Positions 23,523 to 32,982 of a DNA stretch of 42,306 nt are shown in pieces. The stretch is from an uncultured Lachnospiraceae bacterium (lineage in GTDB: Bacteria > Bacillota > Clostridia > Lachnospirales > Lachnospiraceae), in the NCBI GenBank assembly GCA_910587105.1, contig CAJUMB010000030.1, positions 1 through 42,306 on the forward strand, in the 5' to 3' direction. Within the stretch, counting starts at the first letter, position 1, and the number at the start of each line of letters is the position of its first letter. The notes beneath the pieces were generated by a model that saw only the letters and a list, made by a program, of their open reading frames with translations, had not been told where the DNA came from and searched no databases. The translations under genes and the position numbers were made by a program.

Positions 23523-24818
23523 ATGGGAATTGTATTAAAGGATATTCAGGCTGTGCTTCCCAGGGACGGGCAGGATATGGTCTGCCAGACAGATATTTAC
23601 CTGCAGGATGACAGGATTGTGGGAATTGGGGAGGAGCCGGAAGGATTTTGTGAAGAACGGGTGATTGACGGGAAGGGCAGGCTGGTTATTCCCGGACTGA
23701 TTAACGCCCATACCCATTCTTATATGGCAATTATGCGCAATGTGGCAGACGACTTGACTTTTGAGGACTGGCTGTTCGGACACATCGAACCCATTGAGGA
23801 CAAGCTGGAGCCGGAAGACGCGTACTGGGGCGCATGTCTGGCCATTTTAGAGATGATGAAATCCGGCACCACCTGTTTTTCTGATATGCAGATGCACATC
23901 CATCAGACTTCCCGGGCTGTGTCTGAGTCCGGTATGCGGGCAGTGATTTCCCGAGGGCTGGTGGGCAGCGGCAGTAATGAGGCGGGACAGGTGCGCCTGA
24001 AGGAAGCCTATGAGGAACAGGAAGCCTGGAAAGACTGTCCCAGGCTTACATTTTTCCTGGGCCCCCATGCTCCCTACAGCTGTGACGAGGATTTTCAGAA
24101 GATTGTGGCCCAGGAGGCGGCCAGAAATCATATGGGAGTTCACATTCATTTATCAGAGAGTGTGAATGAGGTGGAGAATATCCGGAAACAGTATGGGGTT
24201 TCCCCCATTGCTCTTGCCCAGCGTGCAGGTCTGTTTGAAGGGCTGGCGGCTGCGGCCCACTGTGTCCATGTGGATGATGAGGATATGGATATTTTGAAAA
24301 AATGCCAGGTGAGTGTGATCACCAATCCGGCCAGCAATATGAAGCTGGGAAATGGATTTGCACCTGTGCCGGATATGCTGGCAAAAGGCATTAATGTGTG
24401 CATTGGCACAGACGGTGCGGCCAGCAATAATGCCCTGAATATGTTCCATGAGATGAATCTTCTGGCATTGATCCACAAAGGAAACAGGCAGAAAGCGGAT
24501 TGTGTCAGCGCCCGGGAGATTTTCCGCATGGCCACCATACAGGGGGCGAAGGCACTGGGGATGGAGCAAGAGACGGGTTCCATTCAAGTAGGGAAAAAGG
24601 CGGACCTGGCGGTTTTGAATCTGAACACACCTTCCATGATGCCGGGAAATGACCTGCTGGCAGGGCTGTGCTACTCAGCCAACGGCTCAGAAGTGGAACT
24701 GGTGATTATAGATGGTAAGGTCACTATGGAGAACGGGAAAGTACTTACTATGGATGAAGAACGGGTATATGCAGAGGTTTCCAGAATATGCCGCAGGCTG
24801 AAAATGACGAAAGCGTAA
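23523..24818 (+). CDS. mtaD: 5-methylthioadenosine/S-adenosylhomocysteine deaminase
   Basis: A 431-residue metal-dependent amidohydrolase of the MtaD/SsnA group that deaminates the adenine part of MTA, SAH or adenosine. Metal and catalytic residues are visible: H63 and H65 (HTH), H209 and E212 (HIHLSES), H246/H249, and D297 (GTDGAASNN). AGGAGG precedes the ATG. Adenosylhomocysteinase lies 1.7 kb downstream on the same strand, so the two probably serve SAH recycling, with deamination giving S-inosylhomocysteine as an alternative substrate. Guanine deaminase or chlorohydrolase relatives cannot be fully excluded. Confidence 0.88.
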   Translation: MGIVLKDIQAVLPRDGQDMVCQTDIYLQDDRIVGIGEEPEGFCEERVIDGKGRLVIPGLINAHTHSYMAIMRNVADDLTFEDWLFGHIEPIEDKLEPEDAYWGACLAILEMMKSGTTCFSDMQMHIHQTSRAVSESGMRAVISRGLVGSGSNEAGQVRLKEAYEEQEAWKDCPRLTFFLGPHAPYSCDEDFQKIVAQEAARNHMGVHIHLSESVNEVENIRKQYGVSPIALAQRAGLFEGLAAAAHCVHVDDEDMDILKKCQVSVITNPASNMKLGNGFAPVPDMLAKGINVCIGTDGAASNNALNMFHEMNLLALIHKGNRQKADCVSAREIFRMATIQGAKALGMEQETGSIQVGKKADLAVLNLNTPSMMPGNDLLAGLCYSANGSEVELVIIDGKVTMENGKVLTMDEERVYAEVSRICRRLKMTKA

Positions 24819-24855
24819 AACAGATAAGCCGGTTTTGGCGGATAGTGAGGAAAAC

Positions 24856-26535
24856 ATGCAGGAACAGTGGTGGAAGAAAAGCGTAGTATATCAGATTTAC
24901 CCCCGGAGTTTTTGTGACAGCAATGGGGATGGAATCGGTGATCTCAACGGGATTGAGTCGAAGCTGTGGTATTTGAAAGAACTGGGGATTGATGTAATCT
25001 GGCTGAGTCCTGTTTACCAGTCCCCCAATGACGATATGGGGTACGATATCAGTGATTACCAGGCGGTTATGAGTGAATTTGGGACTATGGAAGCATTTGA
25101 CCGTATGCTGGAAAAGGCCCATTCGCTGGGAATTAAAATTATGATGGACCTGGTGGTAAATCACACTTCAGATGAACACCCCTGGTTTGTGGAAAGCCGC
25201 AGATCAAAAGACAATCCATATCGTGATTTTTATATCTGGAGAGACGGAAAAAGCGGGGGAGCGCCCAACAACTGGGGGGCCTGTTTCGGCGGTTCCGCCT
25301 GGGAGTATGATGAGAAGACAGAACAGTACTATCTCCATTTGTTTTCAAAGAAACAGCCGGATTTGAACTGGGAGAATGATTCTGTCAGAAAAAAAGTGTT
25401 TGAGATGATGCGCTGGTGGTGTGATAAGGGCATTGACGGTTTCCGCATGGATGTGATCAGTCTCATATCGAAGGTTCCGGGGTTTCCGGATGGGCCAGTG
25501 GGAAAAAGCGGCTATGGGGATTTCGGTCCCTATTGCGCCAACGGTCCCAGGGTACATGAATTCCTGCAGGAAATGAACCGGGAAGTGTTGTCCAGATACG
25601 ATCTGATTACGGTGGGAGAATGCTCCGGTGTTACGGTGGAAGAGGCCCAAAAATATGCGTCTTCCTCTGGCCATGAATTGAATATGGTTTTCCAGTTTGA
25701 GCATATGGACTTGGACGGCGGGGAGACATTTAAGTGGAACATGAAGAAAATTAAGCTGTCCCAGCTGAAAGCTGTTATGAGTAAATGGCAGACACAGCTC
25801 TACGGGAAGGCATGGAACAGTCTGTATTGGTGTAATCACGACCAGCCCCGGATGCTCTCCCGCATGGGAAATGACAGCCCTGAGTATCGGGAAGTGTCAG
25901 CGAAAATGCTGGGTACATGTCTCCATATGCTTCAGGGTACGCCTTATATTTTCCAGGGTGAGGAACTGGGAATGACCAATTATCCCTTTGCCTCACTGGA
26001 TGAATTCAGGGATATTGAAAGTATCCATGCCTACCAGGAATTTACGGAAAAAGGCATCATTTCCCCAGATGAAATGTTCCAATACATTTGTTATAAAGGG
26101 CGTGACAATGCCCGGACCCCAATGCAGTGGGACGACAGCGGGCAGGCCGGGTTTACCACAGGGACTCCCTGGATTGGCGTGAATCCCAACTATAAAGAGA
26201 TTAATGCCAAAGAACAGATGGGCAGGCCGGATTCGGTATTTTGCTATTATCAGAAATTAATTGCCCTGCGCAGGCAGTATGATATTATTGTGTACGGGGA
26301 TTATGAGCTGCTGCTTCCAGAGAGTGAGGAGATATACGCTTATATACGTACTTATGGAGAAGAAAAACTTCTCACAGTCTGCAATTTTACTGACCGGGAG
26401 GTTGTATTTGAGAGTCCTGATGACTTAAAAGGCAGAAATGGAAGGATATTGATTTCCAATTATAACCGGGAGGACAACCAGGATACCATCACACTTGCAG
26501 CTTATGAGTGTATGGCTGTTTACTATGGAAATTAG
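24856..26535 (+). CDS. malL: Oligo-1,6-glucosidase (GH13)
   Basis: A 559-residue cytoplasmic alpha-glucosidase of family GH13. Nucleophile D199 in GFRMDVI, acid/base E255 in VGECSG, and D329 in NHDQPR are present. The residue after the nucleophile is Val (V200), as in isomaltases and oligo-1,6-glucosidases, whereas maltases carry Thr, so alpha-1,6 links (isomaltose, panose) are the likely substrate. I choose the ATG at 24856 with AGTGAGG five bases upstream; a TTG at 24835 has no ribosome site. It lies oddly between the two SAH-related genes, with no sugar transporter nearby. Confidence 0.92.
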   Translation: MQEQWWKKSVVYQIYPRSFCDSNGDGIGDLNGIESKLWYLKELGIDVIWLSPVYQSPNDDMGYDISDYQAVMSEFGTMEAFDRMLEKAHSLGIKIMMDLVVNHTSDEHPWFVESRRSKDNPYRDFYIWRDGKSGGAPNNWGACFGGSAWEYDEKTEQYYLHLFSKKQPDLNWENDSVRKKVFEMMRWWCDKGIDGFRMDVISLISKVPGFPDGPVGKSGYGDFGPYCANGPRVHEFLQEMNREVLSRYDLITVGECSGVTVEEAQKYASSSGHELNMVFQFEHMDLDGGETFKWNMKKIKLSQLKAVMSKWQTQLYGKAWNSLYWCNHDQPRMLSRMGNDSPEYREVSAKMLGTCLHMLQGTPYIFQGEELGMTNYPFASLDEFRDIESIHAYQEFTEKGIISPDEMFQYICYKGRDNARTPMQWDDSGQAGFTTGTPWIGVNPNYKEINAKEQMGRPDSVFCYYQKLIALRRQYDIIVYGDYELLLPESEEIYAYIRTYGEEKLLTVCNFTDREVVFESPDDLKGRNGRILISNYNREDNQDTITLAAYECMAVYYGN

Positions 26536-26562
26536 TACAGGAAATAAAACAGGAGGAATGTT

Positions 26563-27807
26563 ATGGAAAGTGAAATCAGAGATATTCAGCTGGCAGAGTC
26601 CGGAGAGAGGAAGATTCAGTGGGTGAAAAGAAACTGCGACCTTCTGCGGACATTAGAGGAAGAATTTGCACAGACAAAACCCTTTGCAGGGAAGAAGATT
26701 GCCCTGTCAGTACATCTGGAAGCAAAGACTGCTTACCTTTGTAAAGTCCTGGCAGCAGGAGGCGCGCAGATGTATATTACCGGAAGCAATCCCCTCTCCA
26801 CACAGGACGATGTGGCGGCTGCGCTGGTGAAGGCAGGACTTCAGGTCCATGCCTGGTATGACAGTACCCCGGAGGAATACAATGCCCATATCCGCAGTGT
26901 GTTGAAGCCTGGCCCCAACATTATCATTGATGACGGCGGGGACCTGGTTTATATGATGCATACAGAATTTACAGAGCTGATTCCCCAGGTAATCGGAGGC
27001 TGCGAGGAGACTACCACGGGAATTATCCGGCTGAAAGCCATGGATGCAGCAGGACAGCTTCAGTTCCCCATGGTAATGGTCAACAATGCGGACTGTAAAC
27101 ATTTGTTTGATAACCGCTACGGCACGGGACAGTCAGTCTGGGACGGAATCAACCGCACCACCAATCTGATTGTGGCAGGGAAGATTGTGGTGGTAGCCGG
27201 GTATGGCTGGTGCGGCAAAGGAACAGCCATGCGTGCCAAGGGTCTGGGCGCCAGAGTTATTGTGACAGAGATTGACCCGGTGAAAGCCATTGAGGCGGTT
27301 ATGGACGGATTCGACGTGATGCCCATGAAAGAGGCCGCGAAAGTGGGAGATTTCTTTATCACTGTTACCGGATGCGAAAAGGTAATCGATGAAGAAGATT
27401 TTGCCCAGATGAAAGACGGGGCCATCCTGTGTAATGCAGGACACTTTGACTGTGAGATCGATATGGCCAGACTGCGGGAGATTGCAGTGGACAAGCGGGA
27501 GATGCGCAATAACATCATGGGTTACCAGATGGGGAACGGACACTGGCTGTGCGTATTGGCAGAGGGAAGGCTGGTGAACCTGGCTGCGGGAGACGGACAT
27601 CCGGCGGAAATAATGGATATGAGTTTTGCTATCCAGGCACTGTCTGCAAAATATCTGGTGGAGCATCAGGGACAGCTGAACCAGAGGCTCATTGATGTGC
27701 CGGAGGAAGTGGACCGGGATGTGGCCATGCGCAAACTGGATTTCCTTGGCAAATCCATTGATGTACTGACACCGGAACAGGAAGCGTATTTGAACAGTTC
27801 AATTTAG
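26563..27807 (+). CDS. ahcY: Adenosylhomocysteinase
   Basis: SAH hydrolase, 414 residues, NAD-dependent, cleaving S-adenosylhomocysteine to homocysteine and adenosine. The NAD-binding loop GYGWCGKG is at 213-220. The substrate-site residues K179, D183 and N184 lie in CKHLFDNRYGTGQS, typical of the short prokaryotic form that lacks the insert of the eukaryotic-like type. AGGAGG precedes the ATG. With the deaminase at 23523 it covers SAH removal. In deaminase-containing anaerobes and archaea this enzyme can act on S-inosylhomocysteine; whether that applies here is not known. Confidence 0.95.
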   Translation: MESEIRDIQLAESGERKIQWVKRNCDLLRTLEEEFAQTKPFAGKKIALSVHLEAKTAYLCKVLAAGGAQMYITGSNPLSTQDDVAAALVKAGLQVHAWYDSTPEEYNAHIRSVLKPGPNIIIDDGGDLVYMMHTEFTELIPQVIGGCEETTTGIIRLKAMDAAGQLQFPMVMVNNADCKHLFDNRYGTGQSVWDGINRTTNLIVAGKIVVVAGYGWCGKGTAMRAKGLGARVIVTEIDPVKAIEAVMDGFDVMPMKEAAKVGDFFITVTGCEKVIDEEDFAQMKDGAILCNAGHFDCEIDMARLREIAVDKREMRNNIMGYQMGNGHWLCVLAEGRLVNLAAGDGHPAEIMDMSFAIQALSAKYLVEHQGQLNQRLIDVPEEVDRDVAMRKLDFLGKSIDVLTPEQEAYLNSSI

Positions 27808-27823
27808 AGGAGGATATGGTATT

Positions 27824-28264
27824 ATGAAAATCGGTATTGGAAATGACCACGCAGGCGTGGAGATGAAACATGAAATCATAGAATTTTTGGAGTCTATGGG
27901 ACATCAGGTTGTGAATTACGGCACAGATGAAAAAGCCAGCTGTGACTACCCGGTGTACGGAGAAAAAGTGGCCCGCGCTGTGGCGGCCGGGGAAGTGGAT
28001 AAGGGAATCTTAATCTGCGGCACCGGTGTGGGCATTTCTCTGGCGGCAAATAAGGTGCACGGCATCCGGGCTGTAGTCTGCAGCGAACCTGCCACTGCCC
28101 GTCTGTCCAGACTCCACAACGACGCCAATGTACTTGCATTTGGGGCGCGTATTGTGGGCATGGAACTGGCAAAAATGATTGTGGAAACCTGGCTGAACAC
28201 AGAATTTGAAGGCGGAAGACATCAGCGCAGGGTAGACTTGATTATGGATGTAGAAAATAGATAA
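27824..28264 (+). CDS. rpiB: Ribose-5-phosphate isomerase B
   Basis: RpiB interconverts ribose 5-phosphate and ribulose 5-phosphate in the pentose phosphate pathway; some relatives act on allose or galactose 6-phosphate. It has 146 residues. D8-H9 in GNDHAG, the catalytic C65 in ICGTGVGIS and H98 in SRLHNDAN match the family. The ATG follows AGGAGG closely after ahcY, so the two are probably co-transcribed. The link could be processing of ribose from nucleoside breakdown downstream of SAH hydrolysis, which is inference. Confidence 0.95.
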   Translation: MKIGIGNDHAGVEMKHEIIEFLESMGHQVVNYGTDEKASCDYPVYGEKVARAVAAGEVDKGILICGTGVGISLAANKVHGIRAVVCSEPATARLSRLHNDANVLAFGARIVGMELAKMIVETWLNTEFEGGRHQRRVDLIMDVENR

Positions 28265-28266
28265 GA

Positions 28267-29265
28267 ATGTACGATTATTATTTGGCACAGTGGCTTCTCT
28301 TCTTTTTTATCTACTGCTTTTTTGGCTGGATATGGGAGTCCTGTTATGTGTCAGTGAAAAAACGAAAATGGGTAAACCGGGGATTCCTCCACGGGCCGCT
28401 GATTCCCATCTACGGATTCGGCGCAGTAACCGTATTGCTGGTGGTGATTCCTGTGCGGGAGCACCTGGTGCTGGTATATTTTCTGGGGATGGCAGCGGCA
28501 ACAGTGCTGGAGTATGTGACCGGGGCGGCAATGGAAAAACTCTTTAAAGTCCGTTATTGGGATTATTCAGAAAAGCCTATGAATCTCCACGGCTATATCT
28601 GTCTGGTATCATCCCTGGCCTGGGGTGCTTTCTCAGTGCTGCTGATTCATGTGATTCATATGCCCGTGGAGCGGCTGGTGCTGGGGATGAGACTGGGAAC
28701 GGCGGAGATTCTGGCCTTTTTAATCACGGTTATGTTTGCCGCAGATTCTACCCAGTCCTTCAATGAAGCCATGGATTTGCGGGAAATGATTGAAAAACTT
28801 ACGGAGAGCAGCCAGGAGCTGAGACGAATTCAGAAGCGCATGGATGTAATCATTGCTGTCATTGATGCAGATGTACAGGAAGGCAGGAAAAAGGCTGGAG
28901 AACTGTGGAAAAAGGCCGATGAATATTTATCGGTAGAAAAATGGGCTCCGGAATTGTCTGAGACAATCAATGTTTATCTGGAACGGGCAAAAAAGAAATC
29001 CGCAGAGACAGCTCAGGGGCTCAGAGAGGAGATTGCCAGATTGAGTGAAGAAATGGGTGGACTCCAGGAAAGTCTGAAGGTGCAGCAGGAAAAGGCAGGC
29101 ATGGTAAAAAGCAGACGGTATGTGCGCTCTCTGCGCATGCTGCACAGAAATCCAGGTGCGGTTTCAAAAATATACAGGGAAGCTCTGGAGGAGATCCGTG
29201 GGAAAAGCGGCATTGTCTCCCGTATAAAACGTAAAAACGGCAGAGGAGGTGGAACATGCCAATAG
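28267..29265 (+). CDS. CmpB-type putative ABC transporter membrane protein with coiled-coil tail
   Basis: A 332-residue membrane protein of the PF06541 (ABC_trans_CmpB) family. About five hydrophobic segments fill residues 1-165; the signature FGWIWESCYVSVKKRKWVN and GFLHGPLIPIYGFGA are typical. The C-terminal half (about 170-332) is charged and predicted coiled-coil, longer than in minimal family members. The function of the family is not established. The start is only two bases after the rpiB stop, so translation is probably coupled, though the functional link is unclear. Confidence 0.85.
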   Translation: MYDYYLAQWLLFFFIYCFFGWIWESCYVSVKKRKWVNRGFLHGPLIPIYGFGAVTVLLVVIPVREHLVLVYFLGMAAATVLEYVTGAAMEKLFKVRYWDYSEKPMNLHGYICLVSSLAWGAFSVLLIHVIHMPVERLVLGMRLGTAEILAFLITVMFAADSTQSFNEAMDLREMIEKLTESSQELRRIQKRMDVIIAVIDADVQEGRKKAGELWKKADEYLSVEKWAPELSETINVYLERAKKKSAETAQGLREEIARLSEEMGGLQESLKVQQEKAGMVKSRRYVRSLRMLHRNPGAVSKIYREALEEIRGKSGIVSRIKRKNGRGGGTCQ

Positions 29266-29447
29266 ATGAAAAAGAATACAATGGTATTTTGTTCGACCAG
29301 TTATCGCTTCTGGAAGATATTGAGGTTGTGGCAGAAAGTGAAAATGCAGAGGAAACTCTTAAGCTCCTGCGGCGCAAACGCAGACAGATTGAGCGGAAAT
29401 TATACCAGCAGCCTCCGTTGGCATGCAGAGAAACAGAAAAAAGCTGA
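29256..29447 (+). CDS. Small hypothetical protein (63 aa)
   Basis: A 63-residue, highly charged, mostly helical protein. I do not recognise a family. It is likely real because a strong GGAGGTGG ribosome site lies just before its ATG, it overlaps the end of the CmpB-type gene by ten bases, and a terminator follows it. The C-terminal half (ETLKLLRRKRRQIERKLY) could be an amphipathic helix that binds the coiled-coil tail of its neighbour, which is speculation. Confidence 0.7.
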   Translation: MPIDEKEYNGILFDQLSLLEDIEVVAESENAEETLKLLRRKRRQIERKLYQQPPLACRETEKS

Positions 29448-29461
29448 CCGTTCGTAAGGAG

Positions 29462-29507
29462 AAGGTGCACAGTCCTGTGGAAAACATAAGGGCTCTGCAC
29501 CTTTTCT
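29462..29507 (+). terminator. Terminator after the rpiB/CmpB operon
   Basis: AAGGTGCA (29462-29469) pairs with TGCACCTT (29496-29503), extended by GAG/CTC with a small bulge and followed by a T-rich stretch. The loop is long (26 bases), so strength is uncertain. Confidence 0.55.
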
Positions 29508-29591
29508 CTGTTTTCACACAGAAGAATCACAGAATAAACACATTTTTCTAATATGATAAAATCTGCATATTATATTAGGAGGTATGGAGGA

Positions 29592-30617
29592 TTGATTGAA
29601 GTCAGAAATCTGGTGAAAAAATACGGCAGCCATCTGGCTGTGGACCACCTGAGTTTTGTGGTGGAAAAAGGAAAAATCTACGGTTTTCTGGGTCCCAACG
29701 GGGCAGGAAAATCCACGACTATGAACATTATGACCGGATATCTGGGCGCAACAGAGGGGGAAGTGATTGTCAACGGCCGAAATATGCTGAAAGAACCGGA
29801 AGAAGCCAAAAAATTCATCGGCTATCTGCCGGAAATCCCGCCTCTCTACACAGATATGACAGTGAAAGAATACCTGGTATTCGCCGCAGAACTGAAAAAA
29901 GTGAAGCGGACTGAGATTGACTCCCAGGTCCACCAGGTGATGGAGCTGGTAAAACTTACAGATGTACAGAACCGTCTGATCCGCAACCTGTCCAAAGGTT
30001 ACAGACAGCGTGTGGGACTTGCCCAGGCAGTTTTGGGTTTTCCTGAGATTATTATTCTGGATGAGCCTACGGTGGGACTGGACCCCATGCAGATCATAGA
30101 GATTCGTCAGCTGATCCGGGAACTGGCCAAAGACCATACGATAATTTTGAGTTCCCATATTCTGGCAGAGGTACGGGAGGTCTGTGATTATATCATGATC
30201 ATATCAAGGGGGAAACTGGTTGCCAGTGATACTCCGGACCACCTGGAACGTCTGATGAGAGGGGAGGAGACACTGGAGCTGGAAGTGAAAGGTTCCCGCC
30301 GTCAGGCAGAGGATATTTTAAGTCAGATTCCTTATGTGGAAGAGGTAAAATATGAAGAACAGAAAGACGGAATGACCAATGTGTACATTCAGACAGCAGG
30401 CCATCGGGAAATTCGTGAGCAGGTGTTCTATGGGTTTGCTGAAAACCATTGTCCCATCTACCGCATGCAGATATCAAAGGCCACGCTGGAGGATGTATTC
30501 CTTGAATTGACTCAGGACAGCGGCGGGGATATGCAGGATGTACACGCCAAAGAAGTATCATCCGCAGGGGAAATTTCGGAAAATAAGGAGGAAACGGACC
30601 ATGACGGGGATTTATAA
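29592..30617 (+). CDS. ABC transporter ATP-binding protein (GldA-like)
   Basis: A 341-residue ATPase of the GldA/NosF/CcmA group. Walker A GPNGAGKST is at 34-42, the signature is LSKGYRQRVGLAQAV, Walker B is IIILDEPTVGLDP, and the switch SSHIL is intact. A C-terminal regulatory region of about 100 residues follows. I start at TTG 29592 because AGGAGG lies nine bases upstream and the family begins with IEV; an ATG at 29553 would precede the ribosome site. Its partners are the three genes after it, with a 17-base overlap to the first. Confidence 0.9.
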   Translation: MIEVRNLVKKYGSHLAVDHLSFVVEKGKIYGFLGPNGAGKSTTMNIMTGYLGATEGEVIVNGRNMLKEPEEAKKFIGYLPEIPPLYTDMTVKEYLVFAAELKKVKRTEIDSQVHQVMELVKLTDVQNRLIRNLSKGYRQRVGLAQAVLGFPEIIILDEPTVGLDPMQIIEIRQLIRELAKDHTIILSSHILAEVREVCDYIMIISRGKLVASDTPDHLERLMRGEETLELEVKGSRRQAEDILSQIPYVEEVKYEEQKDGMTNVYIQTAGHREIREQVFYGFAENHCPIYRMQISKATLEDVFLELTQDSGGDMQDVHAKEVSSAGEISENKEETDHDGDL

Positions 30618-31467
30618 AAGAGAGCTGAGGTCATATTTCTATTCTATGATCGGCTATGTGTTTATTGCCTTTTTGACAGCCTTTGTGGGGATATACTTTA
30701 TGGTATACAATCTGAATATGGGCTATCCGTATTTCTCGTATGCTCTTTCAGGGGGATTGTTTATCTTATTGATTGCCATTCCTGTTTTGACGATGAAAAG
30801 TTTTTCGGAGGAGAGGCGCAGTAAGACCGACCAGCTTCTGCTCACGGCTCCGGTGACTCTGGGCCAGATTGTGTGGGGAAAATACCTGGCCATGGTGAGC
30901 ATTTTTGCCATTCCCAATTTGATTTTCTGCTTATTCCCTCTGATGATCAAAGCTTCAGGGAATGCCTATTTTAAAGTGGACTACTGCGCGATTCTGGCTT
31001 ATTTCCTGCTTGGATGTGTCTATATTGCTGTGGGAATGTTTTTGTCTTCCCTGACAGAAAGCCAGATCATAGCGGCAATCAGTACCTTCGGAGTTCTTCT
31101 GGTGCTGTATCTGTGGAACGGGCTGATGGATTTCCTGCCTTCCTCTGCAGGGGGCAATCTGGCAGGTGTGCTGCTGTTATGGAGTCTGCTGGCGTTTGCG
31201 GTGTATCAGATGACAAAAAACTGGATTCTGGGAGCCGCTCTGGAAGTTCTTGGGGCGGCTGCAGGGGCGGCTGTTTACTTCCTGCGTCCATCCTGGCTGG
31301 AAGGGCTGTTGTCAGACGTGATGGGGAAGCTGTCGCTTTCCAATGGATTTAACAGTGTGCTGAATAATCATCTTCTGGATTTTGGCAGTCTGTTCCTGGG
31401 GATATCTGCCATTGCACTGTTTGTATTTTTGACTATACAGATTATCCAAAGAAGACGGTGGAGTTAG
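30601..31467 (+). CDS. ABC-2 type permease (GldF-like)
   Basis: A 288-residue permease with about six membrane segments plus two short C-terminal ones. The N-terminal IYKRELRSYFYSMIGYVF and the RRSKTDQLLLTAPVT segment are typical of the GldF/ABC-2 group. The ATG at 30601 follows AAGGAGG and overlaps the ATPase gene. With the ATPase and the following auxiliary protein it matches the GldAFG-type layout, found in many bacteria without gliding motility. The cargo is unknown. Confidence 0.9.
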   Translation: MTGIYKRELRSYFYSMIGYVFIAFLTAFVGIYFMVYNLNMGYPYFSYALSGGLFILLIAIPVLTMKSFSEERRSKTDQLLLTAPVTLGQIVWGKYLAMVSIFAIPNLIFCLFPLMIKASGNAYFKVDYCAILAYFLLGCVYIAVGMFLSSLTESQIIAAISTFGVLLVLYLWNGLMDFLPSSAGGNLAGVLLLWSLLAFAVYQMTKNWILGAALEVLGAAAGAAVYFLRPSWLEGLLSDVMGKLSLSNGFNSVLNNHLLDFGSLFLGISAIALFVFLTIQIIQRRRWS

Positions 31468-31482
31468 GAGGAGCAGGCAAAA

Positions 31483-32973
31483 ATGAAAGCAAAAATGAAA
31501 GATATATTCCACAGTGTGGCTTCCCGGTACGGGGCGTACAGTCTGGGAGCCATTGCGCTGGTAACGGCTATTGTGATTGTGGCCAATCTGATTGTGGGAC
31601 AGCTTCCGGAGACAATACGCAATATTGATTTAAGTGACACGAAAATTTACGAAATTTCGGAGACCAGCCGGGAACTGATTGGAGAACTGGAACATCCTGT
31701 GTCCATCACTGTTCTGGCAGAAAAAGATAAAGTAGACCAGAGAATCCGTAATTTTGTGGAAAGATATGCAGGGCTTTCTGCAGATATTTCTCTGGAGTGG
31801 ATCGACCCGGTGCTGCATCCTTCTGCCTTAACAGAGTATGAAACCCAGGCGGATACTTTAGTTGTGGCCTGCAAAGACACCGACAGGCAGCGGGTGGTTT
31901 CATTCGGGGATATTATTACCTATGACCAGATGTCTTACTACACAACAGGTTCTATGCAGGAGACGGCCTTTGACGGAGAAGGACAGCTGACAGCTGCGGT
32001 GAACTATGTTACCAGCAGTAAGAGCAAGCAGGTGTATTATTCTACAGGCCATGGGGAGACAGAATTTTCTCCCTCGGTGCAGGATCTGATGGAAAAGGCC
32101 AATTATACCATGTCAGAGTGGAATCTTCTGATGAACGCTCAGATTCCGGAAGATTGTGAGCTGTTTTTGATCAATGGTGCAGTATCAGATGTGACGGAAG
32201 ATGAACAGCAGGGAATACTGGATTATCTCCATGAGGGAGGCAGGGTCATGGTTCTTCTGCCGGCAGAATCCGGGGAGGATACCCCGAATCTGAATGCGGT
32301 TTTCCAGGAATACGGTCTGGAGAGAGCCTCCGGCTATATTGCAGATATGGAGCGGAGTTATCAGCAGAATCCCTTTTACATCTTCCCGGCGCTGTCTCTG
32401 GGTGAGGAGCTGTCCGGCGGAATGTCCTCGGAAATGGTGCTGTTGATTAATTCTCAGGGATTTAATCAGACAGATCCAAAGAGAGATACCATTACCACAA
32501 CACCTTTTATGAGTACTTCTTCTTCCGGAGTTCTGGTGGTAGATGAGCGGGATGAACAGCAGGGAACTTATGTGCTGGGTGCAGTGGCAGAGGAAACCAT
32601 ATCTTCCAACAGTGTTTCCGGCAATCAGACAGAAGAAGACAGCAAAGAAAAAGAGACATCCGATGGTGCAGCTGATTCAGAACAGGATGCGCAGGCCCAA
32701 AAGAGCAGGCTTACGGTGATGGGTACTAACACCATGATTGATGCCAATGTGACAGATACGTTCACCACATTGGAAAACCTTACACTGTTTATGAATGCAG
32801 TGGGGGCCAATTTCGGAGAGGATGCTTCTGTCTCCATTGAGCCGAAAAGCCTGGAAGTTGCCTATAATACAGTTCAGTATCCGGGGATGTTCAGCCTGCT
32901 GGTGATTTTTGGAATTCCGGTGGTGGTTCTGGGTGTGGGTTTCGTAACCTGGATGCGCCGGAGAAAGGCATAG
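31483..32973 (+). CDS. GldG-like ABC auxiliary protein
   Basis: A 496-residue protein of the PF09822 (ABC_transp_aux) type. One membrane helix near the N terminus (about 20-40) and one near the C terminus (about 467-488) bracket a large extracellular domain; VYYSTGHGE and LINGAVSDVTEDEQQG are typical family segments. A Ser/Glu-rich low-complexity insertion lies near 375-405. AGGAGG is placed just before the ATG. It probably forms a complex with the GldF-like permease. Confidence 0.88.
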   Translation: MKAKMKDIFHSVASRYGAYSLGAIALVTAIVIVANLIVGQLPETIRNIDLSDTKIYEISETSRELIGELEHPVSITVLAEKDKVDQRIRNFVERYAGLSADISLEWIDPVLHPSALTEYETQADTLVVACKDTDRQRVVSFGDIITYDQMSYYTTGSMQETAFDGEGQLTAAVNYVTSSKSKQVYYSTGHGETEFSPSVQDLMEKANYTMSEWNLLMNAQIPEDCELFLINGAVSDVTEDEQQGILDYLHEGGRVMVLLPAESGEDTPNLNAVFQEYGLERASGYIADMERSYQQNPFYIFPALSLGEELSGGMSSEMVLLINSQGFNQTDPKRDTITTTPFMSTSSSGVLVVDERDEQQGTYVLGAVAEETISSNSVSGNQTEEDSKEKETSDGAADSEQDAQAQKSRLTVMGTNTMIDANVTDTFTTLENLTLFMNAVGANFGEDASVSIEPKSLEVAYNTVQYPGMFSLLVIFGIPVVVLGVGFVTWMRRRKA

Positions 32974-32982
32974 GCGGCAGAT

